From contig JAIXOU010000003.1 in assembly GCA_027486585.1 (NCBI GenBank), forward strand, positions 1 to 64,000: a DNA stretch of 64,000 nucleotides, in the 5' to 3' direction. The notes below the pieces were generated by a model, which worked only from the letters and a program-made list of their open reading frames with translations, was not told the origin of the DNA and made no database searches. This DNA is from Verrucomicrobiaceae bacterium. GTDB lineage: Bacteria; Verrucomicrobiota; Verrucomicrobiia; Verrucomicrobiales; Verrucomicrobiaceae. The translations under genes and the position numbers were made by a program. This document shows positions 9,760 through 18,627 of this stretch, piece after piece (within the stretch, counting starts at the first letter, position 1; every line of letters begins with the position of its first letter).

Positions 9760-12046
9760 GCTTAGCTTTGAGCTGTTCTTTGAGGGCGTGGCCTCTTTCG
9801 CCGGTTTGGGGCAGGCGGTCGAGGGTGTCCATGACGAGGTGGAAACGGTCGAGGTCGTTCAGCACGGTCATGTCAAAGGGCGTGGTGATGGTGCCTTCTT
9901 CTTTGTAGCCACGGACGTGGATGTTGTCGTGATTTGTGCGGCGATAGGTGAGGCGGTGGATCAACCAGGGGTAGGCGTGGAAGGCGAAGATGACCGGCTT
10001 GTCCTGAGTGAAGAGGGCGTCGAAATCAGTGTCGCTGAGGCCGTGCGGATGCTCCAGCTCGGGCTGGAGTCGCATGAGGTCCACGACATTGACCACGCGG
10101 ATCTTTAGCTCGGGCAGATGCTGCCGCAGGATGGAGACGGCTGCGAGGGTCTCCAGCGTGGGCACATCACCGCAGCAGGCCATGACGACATCGGGCTCGC
10201 CGCCGGCGTCGTTGCTGGCCCAGTGCCAGATGCCGATGCCTGCTGTGCAGTGCGCGGTGGCGGCTTCCACGCTCAGCCATTGCGGTGCGGGGTGCTTGCC
10301 AGCGATGATGACATTGACGTAGTGCCGACTGCGCAGGCAGTGATCCATGACGGAGAGCAGGCAGTTCGCATCTGGCGGCAGATAGACGCGCACGACGGAG
10401 GCTTTTTTGTTCATGACAACGTCGATAAAGCCGGGGTCCTGATGCGTGAAGCCATTGTGATCCTGCCGCCAGACGTGCGACGCGAGCAGGTAGTTCAGCG
10501 AGGCAATCGGCTGCCGCCAAGGCAGGTGCGCGGTGACCTTCAGCCACTTGGCATGTTGGTTAAACATGGAGTCGATGATGTGGATGAAGGCCTCGTAGCA
10601 GTTGAAGACGCCGTGGCGACCGGTGAGCAGGTAGCCTTCGAGCCAGCCTTCGCACTGGTGCTCGCTGAGCATCTCCATGACGCGGCCGCTGGGGGCGAGC
10701 CATTGGTCGTTCGCCTCCGTGGCGGCATCCCACTGGCGTGAGGTCGTCTCAAAGAGTGCCTCCAGGCCGTTGGAGATCGTCTCGTCCGGGCCAAAGACGC
10801 GGACGTTTTTCTGCTCGTCGTTGAGCCTGGCCACGTCACGGAGGAACGGCCCGAGCACCCGCGTATCGCCGATGCCGAGCACGCCAGGCGAGGTCACTTT
10901 CACGGCGTAGTCGCGGAAGTCTGGCATCTGCAAATCACGCAGCAAAAGACCGCCGTTTGCATGCGGGTTGGCACCCATGCGCCGTGGGCCTTGTGGGGCG
11001 AGTTCGGCCAGTTCAGGCTTCAGTTTGCCCTGCGCATCGAAAAGTTCTTCAGGGCGATAGCTGCGCAGCCAGTCTTCCAGTTGTTGAAGCTGCTCGGGAT
11101 GCCCTGCGGGATGCAGCGGCACCTGATGGGCGCGAAAAGTGCCCTCCACTTGCAGGCCTGCGACCCACTCTGGTCCGGTCCAGCCTTTGGGTGAATTGAG
11201 CACGATCATCGGCCAGCGTGGTCGTATCTGACGGCCACGCTCGCGAGCCTCAAGCTGGATGCGCTGGATGTCTGCCACCACGGCATCGAGCGTCGCCGCC
11301 ATGGCCTGATGCATGGCTTCGTTGTCATCCTGATACTCGACAAAATAAGGCGTCCAGCCGTAGCCGCGCATGAGCTGATCCAGCTCCTCCCGCGTGATGC
11401 GGGCAAGCACGGTGGGATTGGCGATCTTGTAGCCATTGAGGTGCAAAATAGGCAACACCGCGCCGTCCGTGGCCGCATTGAGAAACTTATTCGAATGCCA
11501 CGCCGTGGCCAGCGGTCCGGTTTCCGCTTCGCCATCGCCCACGACGCAGGCGACGATGAGATCGGGATTATCAAACACCGCGCCGAAGGAATGGCTGAGC
11601 GAATACCCAAGCTCGCCGCCTTCATGAATGGAACCCGGCGTTTCCGGCGAAACATGACTCGGGATGCCGCCGGGAAAGGAGAACTGCTTGAAGAGCTTTT
11701 GCAGCCCGGCTTCGTCCTGCGTGATGTATGGATAAACCTCGCTGTAGGTGCCTTCGAGGTAAGTATTGCCCACCACCGCCGGACCTCCATGTCCAGGGCC
11801 GGAGACATAGATCATGTCGAGGTCATGCGCTTTGATGACGCGGTTCAGGTGTGCATAGATGAAGTTCTGCCCCGGCGTCGTGCCCCAGTGCCCGAGCAGC
11901 ATGTGCTTGATGTCCGTGAGCGCGAGCGGTCGCTTCAGCAGCGGATTATTCGCGAGGAAAATCTGCCCCACCGAGAGATAGTTCGCAGCACGCCAGTAGG
12001 CGTCGATGCGCTGGAGTTGGTCGGGAGACAGGGAGTGGTTTTTCAT
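9680..12046 (-). CDS. xfp: Phosphoketolase (xylulose 5-phosphate/fructose 6-phosphate)
   Basis: Thiamine-diphosphate enzyme that cleaves xylulose 5-phosphate or fructose 6-phosphate with inorganic phosphate to acetyl phosphate plus glyceraldehyde 3-phosphate or erythrose 4-phosphate. The 788 residues match the usual ~790. Seen are the N-terminal signature [60 protein letters not shown], the ThDP motif [19 protein letters not shown], and [14 protein letters not shown] in the second half. The ATG at 12046 is chosen. A TTG at 12094 overlapping the DUF302 stop would add 16 residues lacking family similarity. It is last in a minus-strand group after acetate kinase and DUF302. Acetate kinase turns its acetyl phosphate into acetate and ATP, a bifid-shunt-like route. 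Confidence 0.96.
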   Translation of the reverse strand: MKNHSLSPDQLQRIDAYWRAANYLSVGQIFLANNPLLKRPLALTDIKHMLLGHWGTTPGQNFIYAHLNRVIKAHDLDMIYVSGPGHGGPAVVGNTYLEGTYSEVYPYITQDEAGLQKLFKQFSFPGGIPSHVSPETPGSIHEGGELGYSLSHSFGAVFDNPDLIVACVVGDGEAETGPLATAWHSNKFLNAATDGAVLPILHLNGYKIANPTVLARITREELDQLMRGYGWTPYFVEYQDDNEAMHQAMAATLDAVVADIQRIQLEARERGRQIRPRWPMIVLNSPKGWTGPEWVAGLQVEGTFRAHQVPLHPAGHPEQLQQLEDWLRSYRPEELFDAQGKLKPELAELAPQGPRRMGANPHANGGLLLRDLQMPDFRDYAVKVTSPGVLGIGDTRVLGPFLRDVARLNDEQKNVRVFGPDETISNGLEALFETTSRQWDAATEANDQWLAPSGRVMEMLSEHQCEGWLEGYLLTGRHGVFNCYEAFIHIIDSMFNQHAKWLKVTAHLPWRQPIASLNYLLASHVWRQDHNGFTHQDPGFIDVVMNKKASVVRVYLPPDANCLLSVMDHCLRSRHYVNVIIAGKHPAPQWLSVEAATAHCTAGIGIWHWASNDAGGEPDVVMACCGDVPTLETLAAVSILRQHLPELKIRVVNVVDLMRLQPELEHPHGLSDTDFDALFTQDKPVIFAFHAYPWLIHRLTYRRTNHDNIHVRGYKEEGTITTPFDMTVLNDLDRFHLVMDTLDRLPQTGERGHALKEQLKAKLIEHKHYIDQNGQDMPEVRDWKWTAQ

Positions 12047-12090
12047 GGATGATTGGGCTGCGGCTCTTTTGGATAATGGCGACAGCTCGT

Positions 12091-12477
12091 TCAAACCGAG
12101 GCCGCAGCCGTCATGATCGTGAGAAGCGAATCCTCCACTTCTTGAGCCACGCCGTTGAGCTGCGGCGTGTTGAACATGGCCAGCAGCGTCGTGGGCTTGA
12201 GGCTGGCGAGAGTGGTTTTGCCGCCTTCTTCATAGATGGAGATGCGGCAGGGCAGCGCGGTGGAGATGCTCATATTCGCATCCAGCACCTTTTTGGCTTG
12301 CTGGGGCTGGCAGACCTCAAAGATCAGGCATTCGTGAGCGATCTCGACGCCCTTTTTCCACATGGTCTCGCGGAGGTCATGCACCTGCATGACACCGAAG
12401 TGATGAGCCTCGACGGCGATGTGCAGCGCCTCGGCAGCTTCCTTGACTGTCTTATCTGTGGTTAGTTGGATTAACAT
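12091..12477 (-). CDS. DUF302 domain protein
   Basis: 128 residues. The DUF302 pattern is visible: [34 protein letters not shown], then [46 protein letters not shown]. The family forms a small alpha/beta fold of unknown function. Cysteines occur at CLIFEVC and LPC. No signal peptide is visible, so it is probably cytosolic. A start three codons upstream (12486) is possible; MLIQL at 12477 is preferred. It lies between acetate kinase and phosphoketolase on the same strand, a placement that suggests a link to acetyl-phosphate metabolism or its redox setting. No mechanism can be read from the sequence. Confidence 0.75.
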   Translation of the reverse strand: MLIQLTTDKTVKEAAEALHIAVEAHHFGVMQVHDLRETMWKKGVEIAHECLIFEVCQPQQAKKVLDANMSISTALPCRISIYEEGGKTTLASLKPTTLLAMFNTPQLNGVAQEVEDSLLTIMTAAASV

Positions 12478-12578
12478 GATGTGCATTGTTTCTTGCTACT
12501 CAGTCCAGCTTCCCAAAATGAAGGTCCCCGCGCCGACCTGCCATGGGGTGATGTCCTACTGGTGAGTGACCTCGCCGC

Positions 12579-13778
12579 TTATTTGGATGTAGAGAGCCCA
12601 ATGGCCCGACACACCGAGCGTGCGATCATGAGTTCCTCATCGGTGCTGATCACTCGCACTGTGGCGCGGCTGTTTTCCGTGGAAATCACCGGCGCGGAGA
12701 TGGCATTGCGCTTTTCGTCGAGTTCGATGCCGAGGAAGTCCAGCCCCTGGCAGATGCGGGTGCGCACCTGCGGTAAATTTTCACCGATGCCACCGGAGAA
12801 GACCAGCGTATCAAGCCCATCCAGCACAGCGGAGAAGGCACCGATCCACTTCTTTGCCTGATAGCAAAACAGCGCCACCGCCTCCGCGGAACGCACATCC
12901 GTGGCCTCCTGCTCCAGTAGATCACGCATGTCCGAGCTGGTCTCCGAAATGCCCAACATGCCGGACTCGTGATTCACCATGTGCTGAAACTGTGCGGTCG
13001 TCATACCCTCGGCATCGGCCAGATAGTGGATCAGACCTGGGTCGATGTCACCCGTGCGCGTGCCCATCACCAGACCAGAGGAAGGCGTGAAGCTCATGCT
13101 CGTGTCGAGGCTCTCGCCATCACGCACTGCCGCCAGGCTGGCTCCATTGCCCAGATGAGCTAGGATCACGCGACCCTTCCTTGCCGCAGAATCATTCATG
13201 CGCACGAGTTCCTCCATCAGATAAGCATAGGACAAGCCATGGAAGCCGTAGCGTTGCACGCCAAGCGCCTGGTAGCGTCGAGGGATGGGCAGCATCTTCG
13301 CCACCCGTGGCATCGTGCAGTGAAAGGAAGTGTCAAAGCAGGCCACTTGCGGCAACTCAGGATGCCTGGATTGCAAAGCCTGAAAAAGGCCAAGCTCCTG
13401 CGGCAAATGATTCGGAGCGTAGGGCGTGATGCGGTGCAGTTCGCCGACCAGCTTTGTGGTGATGAGGGCTGGCTCGGCGTGAGCCATCCCATGGACCATT
13501 CGATGACCCACGGCTTTGACCGAGTCAAAGACCTGCCTTTCCTCCAGCCACTGCATCAGGAACTGGGTGGCCGCCGCATGGTCAGGCGCGACCATCGGCA
13601 GGCTTTCCTGCTGATCTGCGGCCGTGTGTTGGAAGATCAAATGCGTGCCCTCCAGGCCAATGCGATCCACCTTCCCGTGCAATTCCAGCGACAAGGGCTC
13701 GCCAACTCGATAGACGGCAAATTTGATGCTCGACGAACCGGCATTGATCGTCAGCACGCGTGGCGGGCTCGTCTTCAT
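12579..13778 (-). CDS. ackA: Acetate kinase
   Basis: Converts acetyl phosphate and ADP to acetate and ATP (reversible), cytosolic. The 399 residues are full length for the ASKHA-fold family. Motifs are VLTINAGSSSIK near the N-terminus, AVGHRMVHG, CFDTSFH, YGFHGLSY, ILAHLGNGAS, TPSSGLVMGTRTGDIDP, and LVFSGGIGEN with ISTDEE near the C-terminus. It is first of the minus-strand group ackA-DUF302-xfp, separated from DUF302 by about 100 bases that hold nothing recognisable. With the phosphoketolase it yields one ATP per acetyl phosphate. No phosphotransacetylase gene is in view. Confidence 0.96.
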   Translation of the reverse strand: MKTSPPRVLTINAGSSSIKFAVYRVGEPLSLELHGKVDRIGLEGTHLIFQHTAADQQESLPMVAPDHAAATQFLMQWLEERQVFDSVKAVGHRMVHGMAHAEPALITTKLVGELHRITPYAPNHLPQELGLFQALQSRHPELPQVACFDTSFHCTMPRVAKMLPIPRRYQALGVQRYGFHGLSYAYLMEELVRMNDSAARKGRVILAHLGNGASLAAVRDGESLDTSMSFTPSSGLVMGTRTGDIDPGLIHYLADAEGMTTAQFQHMVNHESGMLGISETSSDMRDLLEQEATDVRSAEAVALFCYQAKKWIGAFSAVLDGLDTLVFSGGIGENLPQVRTRICQGLDFLGIELDEKRNAISAPVISTENSRATVRVISTDEELMIARSVCRAIGLSTSK

Positions 13779-13871
13779 GACGCACCTTCATTCATCAAGC
13801 CATCGGCTCGGTTGGTAGATCGGGAGTAACTCAGCACCCGAGACGATGAAGCCCCTCCACCGATCTCTAAA

Positions 13872-13887
13872 TGGGGTTTTCACCCCA
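13872..13887 (-). terminator. Hairpin after the rhodanese gene, weak terminator candidate
   Basis: TGGGG-ttttca-CCCCA, about 11 bases past the rhodanese stop and upstream of ackA. On the minus strand the stem is followed only by ATTTAG, so the T-run is poor. It could equally be a regulatory hairpin. Confidence 0.3.
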
Positions 13888-13897
13888 AAAAGTTTCA

Positions 13898-14314
13898 TCA
13901 TTGGCTATCCGGTTTCCACGACATGTAGCCACGGTGGATGTGCTGGATATTTTTGAAGCCAATCTGCTTCATGCGAGCGACGGCTTTGCGACTGCGGAAG
14001 CCTCCGGCGCAATAAACTAGGACGGGCTTGGCTTTGTCGAGTGCGCCGACCTTCGAATCAAAGGCTTCATCGCCGATAGAAATGTTCACCGCCTTTGGCA
14101 GTGCACCGTCGTCAAACTCATCTTTGGAGCGCACATCGACCACCTGCGTCTCGGGATGCTCTCGCAGCCAGGCATTCGCCTGATCGGCGTTTAGATTTTC
14201 GCAGACGCAGCCCGGCGCGGCATTAAAGAGGCCGCGATCCCAGCCGCCTTCAAACCAATACCAGAGACCGACAACCGCGGCGATGATGTCGATAAGGATG
14301 AGAAAGCGTGTCAT
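13898..14314 (-). CDS. Membrane-anchored rhodanese-like sulfurtransferase
   Basis: 138 residues. An N-terminal hydrophobic segment (residues 3-20, FLILIDIIAAVVGLWYW) is a membrane anchor or uncleaved signal. A rhodanese domain follows, with VVDVRSKDEFDDGALPKAVNI (58-78) and the active-site loop CAGGFRSR holding catalytic Cys102. A CVC pair at 36-38 precedes the domain. Family members transfer sulfane sulfur or act on persulfides. It is divergently arranged with an ArsR-type regulator gene across about 210 bases. ArsR-family proteins such as BigR control rhodaneses, so a sulfur-sensing pair is plausible. The start at 14314 places the hydrophobic segment at the N-terminus; an earlier in-frame start lies inside a repeat. 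Confidence 0.83.
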   Translation of the reverse strand: MTRFLILIDIIAAVVGLWYWFEGGWDRGLFNAAPGCVCENLNADQANAWLREHPETQVVDVRSKDEFDDGALPKAVNISIGDEAFDSKVGALDKAKPVLVYCAGGFRSRKAVARMKQIGFKNIQHIHRGYMSWKPDSQ

Positions 14315-14328
14315 GGTGTTGCTTGGAT

Positions 14329-14396
14329 GTAGCCTAGCCTTTCTAGGCTGGGCTTGATTGAGGACATTCGGCACAGGCTAGAAAGCCTATGCTACG
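14329..14396. repeat. REP-like inverted pair with GTAG-led hairpins
   Basis: The arm at 14329-14353 reads GTAGcctAGCCTttctAGGCT. The complement of the arm at 14372-14396 reads GTAGcatAGGCTttctAGCCT. Each arm is a hairpin (5-bp stem, TTCT loop) preceded by GTAG, and the arms face each other across 18 bases. This is the architecture of REP doublets mobilised by RAYT transposases in other bacteria. It lies between the divergent rhodanese and ArsR genes. Confidence 0.7.
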
Positions 14397-14453
14397 ATCA
14401 GCCACAGCAGTGGCACGGCCATGCGGGTGATTCGAGATTGACGATTGAGGGCT

Positions 14454-14497
14454 TTGAAGGATAATGAAATGTAACTATATGAGTCTATGCGCATATA
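14454..14497 (+). promoter_or_regulatory. Candidate promoter and operator of the ArsR-type regulator
   Basis: TTGAAG (14454-14459) and TATATG (14476-14481) are 16 bases apart. The latter is also the left half of an inverted repeat TATATG-N10-CATATA (14476-14497), about 28 bases before the regulator start. A half-palindromic TGCGCA occurs twice nearby (14488-14493 and 14505-14510). AT-rich inverted repeats over the -10 box are usual ArsR-family operators, so autoregulation is likely. Confidence 0.4.
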
Positions 14498-14525
14498 AAA
14501 TTGCTGCGCAAATACTTTCCTTACC

Positions 14526-14876
14526 ATGGCAACTCGTTCGAAAAAAACTCCGCCTCCCCTGTCCGAAGAAGCGCTCATCTTGATCGCATCTTGGTTTCGC
14601 ACCCTCGCTGAGCCCAGCCGCTTAAAGATCTTGAGGGCACTGGAGGAAAAAGAGAAGAATATCACCGAACTCGTCGAGGCCACTGGGCTCACGCAAGCGA
14701 ATGTGTCGCGTCATGTACAATCACTGGTCGATGCAGGCATGGTGGGTCGGCGGCGTGAGGGGCTGACGGCTATCTGTTTCATCGCCGATCCCAGCATCAT
14801 GGAACTTTGTGACAACGTTTGCAATAATCTGCTAAAGCGTCTGTCGCAGCAGGTGAAGAAGCTTGGCGGCTCCTGA
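14526..14876 (+). CDS. ArsR-family winged-helix transcriptional regulator
   Basis: 116 residues. Winged-helix core with FRTLAEPSRLKILRALEE (25-41), recognition helix TQANVSRHVQSLVDAGMV (about 56-73) and wing GRRREGLTAICF. The classic metal site ELCVCDL in the third helix is absent. Cysteines are at 84, 95 and 99, the last two in the C-terminal helix (LCDNVCNN), so a thiol or persulfide switch is as plausible as metal binding. It is divergent from the rhodanese gene and has a candidate operator just upstream, which supports a thiol/persulfide-responsive repressor. That function is inference. Confidence 0.85.
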   Translation: MATRSKKTPPPLSEEALILIASWFRTLAEPSRLKILRALEEKEKNITELVEATGLTQANVSRHVQSLVDAGMVGRRREGLTAICFIADPSIMELCDNVCNNLLKRLSQQVKKLGGS

Positions 14877-14988
14877 GCTCCCAGCGAAGAAGGCACAAAA
14901 GTAGTGAGATCCCACTGTGTCACAGCTTGACCATGCAAGAGGCTTCCGCTAGCCTGAGGGTCTAACCAAAACTCTTCATCCGCACACT

Positions 14989-16146
14989 ATGGAAACCGTC
15001 AGACTTGGCATCGTTGGACTCGGCAATATGGGCAAGGCCCATCTCGGAAATATTCGCGCCGGCAAGGTCCCCGGACTTAAAGTCACCTGCGTCTGCGAAA
15101 GCCACGGCACCATCCCACCGCTTCAGGAGGGCGAGCAGGCTTTCACCGATGTCAGTCTCATGATCAAGTCGGGCCTCATCGACGCCATTCTCATCTGCAC
15201 GCCGCATTTCAGCCACACCACCATCGGTATCGAGGCGTTAGGCGCTGGACTGCATGTGCTCGTTGAGAAGCCCATTTCCGTTCATAAAGCCGATTGCGAG
15301 CGACTCATCGCAGCGCACACGGACAAAACGAAAATCTTTGCGGCCATGTTCAACATGCGCACCAATGCCTGCTTTAAAAAGGTGAAGGACCTCATCGACA
15401 GCGGCGAGCTTGGCACCGTGCGTCGCATCCATTGGGAAGTCACCAATTGGTTCCGCACGAACTACTACTACGCCACCGGCGGCTGGCGCGGCACATGGAA
15501 AGGCGAGGGCGGTGGCGTTCTCATGAACCAGTGCCCACACAATCTGGATCTCTTCCAGTGGATGTTTGGCATGCCGCAAAAAGTCCGTGGTTTCTGCCAG
15601 TTCGGCCGCTTCCATGAGATCGAAGTCGAAGACGACGTGACCGCTGTGCTACAATACGACAACGGCACCACCGCCACCTTTGTCACCTCCACCGGCGAGG
15701 CCCCAGGCGTGAACAAGCTGGAAATCACCGGCGAACAGGGTCGCCTCACCGTCACCGACGGCAGCAAAATTCACTTCCAGCGGAATCGCCAACCCATGAG
15801 CAAGTTCTGCATGGAAGCCGAAGCTGCCTTTGCCATGCCGGAATCCTGGCACATGGAAATCCCCGTCGCTGAGACCGGTGGCCAGCATGTGGAGATCCTG
15901 CAAAACTTCACCAACGCCATCCTCAAAGGTGAAAAGCTCCTCTCTCCCGCCGAGCAGGGCATTTACAGCGTCGAGCTGGCGAACGCCATTCTCCTCAGCA
16001 CCTGGCAGGACAAAGCCATCGACCTCCCCATGAGCAGTGCCGATTACGAGCGCCTCCTCATCGAGAAAGGCGAAAAAAGCACCTTCCAGAAAACCAAAGT
16101 CGTGGCCAAAGCCAGCTCCGACGACTTCGCGAAGAGCTTCCGCTAA
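14989..16146 (+). CDS. Gfo/Idh/MocA family NAD(P)-dependent oxidoreductase
   Basis: 385 residues. The N-terminal Rossmann fold has VRLGIVGLGNMGKAHLGNI. The DAILICTPHFSH loop and the EKPIS motif (catalytic lysine, about residue 93) follow. The C-terminal alpha/beta domain has GGVLMNQCPHNLDLFQWMFG, where the His of HNLD is the usual catalytic residue. Such enzymes oxidise or reduce sugars, inositols or related polyols; the substrate cannot be told from sequence. No Tat signal is seen, so it is cytosolic. It stands alone, with a strong terminator 23 bases downstream. Confidence 0.92.
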   Translation: METVRLGIVGLGNMGKAHLGNIRAGKVPGLKVTCVCESHGTIPPLQEGEQAFTDVSLMIKSGLIDAILICTPHFSHTTIGIEALGAGLHVLVEKPISVHKADCERLIAAHTDKTKIFAAMFNMRTNACFKKVKDLIDSGELGTVRRIHWEVTNWFRTNYYYATGGWRGTWKGEGGGVLMNQCPHNLDLFQWMFGMPQKVRGFCQFGRFHEIEVEDDVTAVLQYDNGTTATFVTSTGEAPGVNKLEITGEQGRLTVTDGSKIHFQRNRQPMSKFCMEAEAAFAMPESWHMEIPVAETGGQHVEILQNFTNAILKGEKLLSPAEQGIYSVELANAILLSTWQDKAIDLPMSSADYERLLIEKGEKSTFQKTKVVAKASSDDFAKSFR

Positions 16147-16168
16147 TCCCACAAAACTCCCCTCCCCT

Positions 16169-16201
16169 GCCCCGATGCGCCACAAGCCATCGGGGCTTTT
16201 T
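16169..16201 (+). terminator. Rho-independent terminator of the Gfo/Idh/MocA gene
   Basis: Perfect 9-bp stem GCCCCGATG/CATCGGGGC with a 10-base loop, followed by TTTTT (16197-16201). Confidence 0.88.
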
Positions 16202-16212
16202 GCTAAATTGCA

Positions 16213-16530
16213 ATGAACCCAAAGCACTCGAAAAACTTTCTCGAATGGAGCCACGGCCTCCTGATGATGTCTGCTCTTCTGTGGGCCTTGGCAGGGATTG
16301 GATGGTTCTTGAATGATCTGATTCCATTAATCGGCACCACATGTTTTTTCGCAGCTATTTTTTCTCTGGTAGCATGCCCTTTAGCATTGGTGGCAGGAAT
16401 ACTTGCTGTGATTTTCGATGTTCGGAGCCGGATGGCGTGGTTTACGGTTCTTCTCGTTCTGCTCACGACAGCAGCATTTTTTGCAATCTGTGCGTATGTG
16501 TTTCGCGGACTAGGTGCTGGCGTCGCCTAG
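16213..16530 (+). CDS. Small three-helix membrane protein, unknown function
   Basis: 105 residues. Hydrophobic segments are at about 15-33 (GLLMMSALLWALAGIGWFL), 40-68 and 74-100. The N-terminus is short, charged and probably cytosolic. No family recognised. The base composition is more AT-rich than flanking genes. It sits alone between the oxidoreductase terminator and mnmG. The start at 16213 lies just behind the terminator, with no strong ribosome-binding site. Confidence 0.5.
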   Translation: MNPKHSKNFLEWSHGLLMMSALLWALAGIGWFLNDLIPLIGTTCFFAAIFSLVACPLALVAGILAVIFDVRSRMAWFTVLLVLLTTAAFFAICAYVFRGLGAGVA

Positions 16531-16534
16531 CTTC

Positions 16535-16548
16535 GTTCCACATGGAAC
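16535..16548. promoter_or_regulatory. Degenerate parS-like site
   Basis: GTTCCACATGGAAC differs by one base (CACATG instead of CACGTG) from the perfect palindrome at 17502-17515. It lies in the gap before mnmG. Confidence 0.4.
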
Positions 16549-16647
16549 ATTCCCCGTCTTTGTGCTAGCCTTCCCTGCCCTCTTTCTCTTCGCTTGACCG
16601 AGCGACGATGAGCACGTCATCCTTCACCTTTCAGTCTTCATCCTTTC

Positions 16648-18627
16648 ATGTACACCTTTCCCAAACACTACGATGTGATCGTCTGCGGCGCTGGCCATGC
16701 GGGCGTGGAGGCAGCGATGGCTGCGGCTCGGCTCGGTTGCCAGACGGCGATCCTCACGCAGAATCTCGATACGATCTCGCAGATGTCCTGCAACCCCGCC
16801 ATCGGCGGCTTGGCTAAAGGGCACGTGGTCCGCGAGATCGATGCCCTGGGTGGTGTGATGGGTTTGAACACGGACGCTACGGGCATCCAGTTCCGAATGC
16901 TCAACGCCAAAAAAGGCCCCAGCGTCCAGGCCCCTCGGGCTCAGTGCGACAAAAAAGCTTACCAGTTCCGCATGAAATGGTTGATCGAAAATCAACCCAA
17001 CCTCGACATGCATCAAGGCAACGCCGCTGAAATCCTGGTCGAAAACGATGTCGTCACCGGCATCCGCACCAGCCTCGGCATGATCTATCGGGCCAAATCC
17101 GTCATCATTTCCTCTGGCACGTTCATGCGCGGACTGCTCCATGTCGGTCTGCAAAACCAAGCGGGCGGACGCATGGGCGACAGCATTTCCACCCTTTCCG
17201 ACAGCCTGGCCCATCTCGGATTCGAGATCAAACGCTTCAAAACCGGCACCCCCTGCCGTATTAACAGCCGCAGCATCGACTTCTCCAAGTGCGAAATCCA
17301 GCCCGGCGATACCCCCGCCCCGGCGTTTAGCTATCTCTCGGGTATCGTTGAGGAAGATCGAGAATGGCAGATGGAGGATAGAGCAAACGACCCAGAAAGC
17401 GGCTCGCCGCCATCCTCAATCCTCAATTCTCCATCTTCGTTCTCCCGCCTTCCATCTTCCGGCCCACCCCAGTTCACTCTGAACTCCTGGCGGCCTGAAA
17501 CGTTCCACGTGGAACAAATCCCCTGCTGGATCACCTACACGAACCCGCAAACGCACGACATAATCCGGGCGAATCTGGACAAGTCGCCGATGTATTGTGG
17601 CCGGATCGAGGGTGTTGGGCCGCGTTATTGCCCGTCGATCGAGGACAAGGTGGTGCGCTTTGCGGAGAAGGAACGGCACCAAGTTTTCCTGGAACCTGAG
17701 GGTCGCCACACCCGCGAGTTCTACATCAATGGGGTCTCCACTTCCTTGCCCTATGAGGTGCAGCACGATTTCATCCGCAGCATCACGGGCTTGGAAAAGG
17801 CCGAAATCATCCGTCCCGGCTACGCGGTGGAATATGATTACTGCCCACCCACCCAGCTTTATCCGACGCTGGAAACGAAACGTGTCTCCGGCCTTTACTT
17901 CGCTGGCCAGATCAATGGCACCTCCGGTTACGAAGAGGCAGCCGGTCAGGGCCTGCTCGCGGGGGCCAATGCAGCTCTGAAAGTGCAGGGCAAAGCGCCC
18001 TTCATCCTCAGTCGCAGCGAGGCCTATCTCGGTGTGCTCATCGACGATCTCGTGACCAAGGGTGTGACCGAACCCTACCGCCTCTTCACCTCCCGCGCTG
18101 AGTATCGACTCCTGCTTCGTCAGGACAATTGCGACCTGCGCCTGACTCCACGCGCCGCCGAGATCGGCCTCACCTGCCCCACTCGGAATCGCCTCACTCA
18201 GGAAAAAGCCGACCTACTGGTCAAAGCTCATCACTTTGCCCAGACCGCCAGTCACGAGGGCATGAAGCTGCATTCCTGGATTCGCCGCACCGAAAACGAC
18301 CACAGCAAGCTGCCCACAGAGCTGCGCGCCGAGTTCCCGGATCCCGTCTGGCAGCAGCTGGATTACAGCCTGAAATACGAAGGCTACGTCCAGCGCCAGG
18401 AAGTCATGATCGGCAAAACCGCCCGCATGGACGGTCACGCCATCCCGCCCGACTTCGATTACACAAAGGTCCACAGCCTGAAAAAAGAAGCCCAACTTCG
18501 CCTCACCGAGATCCGCCCCACCACCCTCGGCCAAGCCGCAAGGATTCAGGGGGTCACACCAGCTGAGATTTCGTTGATCGCCGTCATGCTACGGAAAGCA
18601 GGCGCGGCGGAGATGAATGACGCGTAA
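16648..18627 (+). CDS. mnmG: tRNA uridine-5-carboxymethylaminomethyl modification enzyme MnmG (GidA)
   Basis: With MnmE, adds the carboxymethylaminomethyl group at U34 of certain tRNAs, using FAD and folate. 659 residues. The N-terminal FAD motif is [23 protein letters not shown]. Family blocks are [78 protein letters not shown] and [21 protein letters not shown]. It is longer than the usual ~620-630 because of a low-complexity insert (about residues 230-285) before QIPCWIT, created by a palindromic repeat followed by a parS-like palindrome. Conserved blocks on both sides are intact, so it is probably functional. It overlaps the next gene by 11 bases. Confidence 0.96.
   Translation: MYTFPKHYDVIVCGAGHAGVEAAMAAARLGCQTAILTQNLDTISQMSCNPAIGGLAKGHVVREIDALGGVMGLNTDATGIQFRMLNAKKGPSVQAPRAQCDKKAYQFRMKWLIENQPNLDMHQGNAAEILVENDVVTGIRTSLGMIYRAKSVIISSGTFMRGLLHVGLQNQAGGRMGDSISTLSDSLAHLGFEIKRFKTGTPCRINSRSIDFSKCEIQPGDTPAPAFSYLSGIVEEDREWQMEDRANDPESGSPPSSILNSPSSFSRLPSSGPPQFTLNSWRPETFHVEQIPCWITYTNPQTHDIIRANLDKSPMYCGRIEGVGPRYCPSIEDKVVRFAEKERHQVFLEPEGRHTREFYINGVSTSLPYEVQHDFIRSITGLEKAEIIRPGYAVEYDYCPPTQLYPTLETKRVSGLYFAGQINGTSGYEEAAGQGLLAGANAALKVQGKAPFILSRSEAYLGVLIDDLVTKGVTEPYRLFTSRAEYRLLLRQDNCDLRLTPRAAEIGLTCPTRNRLTQEKADLLVKAHHFAQTASHEGMKLHSWIRRTENDHSKLPTELRAEFPDPVWQQLDYSLKYEGYVQRQEVMIGKTARMDGHAIPPDFDYTKVHSLKKEAQLRLTEIRPTTLGQAARIQGVTPAEISLIAVMLRKAGAAEMNDA
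17352..17460. repeat. Palindromic element inserted in frame in mnmG
   Basis: The ends match as GGAAGAT/ATCTTCC, and the interior arms are related purine-rich GGAGGAT-type strings. The exact middle holds a perfect GCGGC-tc-GCCGC hairpin (17399-17410). It encodes a Ser/Pro-rich stretch ([19 protein letters not shown]) absent from typical MnmG. The architecture suggests an inserted mobile palindromic repeat kept in frame. Confidence 0.7.
17502..17515. promoter_or_regulatory. parS-like centromere site inside mnmG
   Basis: GTTCCACGTGGAAC is a perfect 14-bp palindrome identical to the core of the Pseudomonas parS site and two symmetric changes from the general GTTTCACGTGAAAC consensus. It encodes FHVE just before the conserved QIPCWIT block of MnmG. 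mnmG lies near oriC and parAB in many bacteria. ParB binding is inferred. Confidence 0.6.

Noticed and set aside
13817-13866. Operator for ackA from AGATCGG...CCGATCT
   Set aside because: A 7-bp repeat with a 36-base spacer is easily due to chance and no regulator is linked to it.
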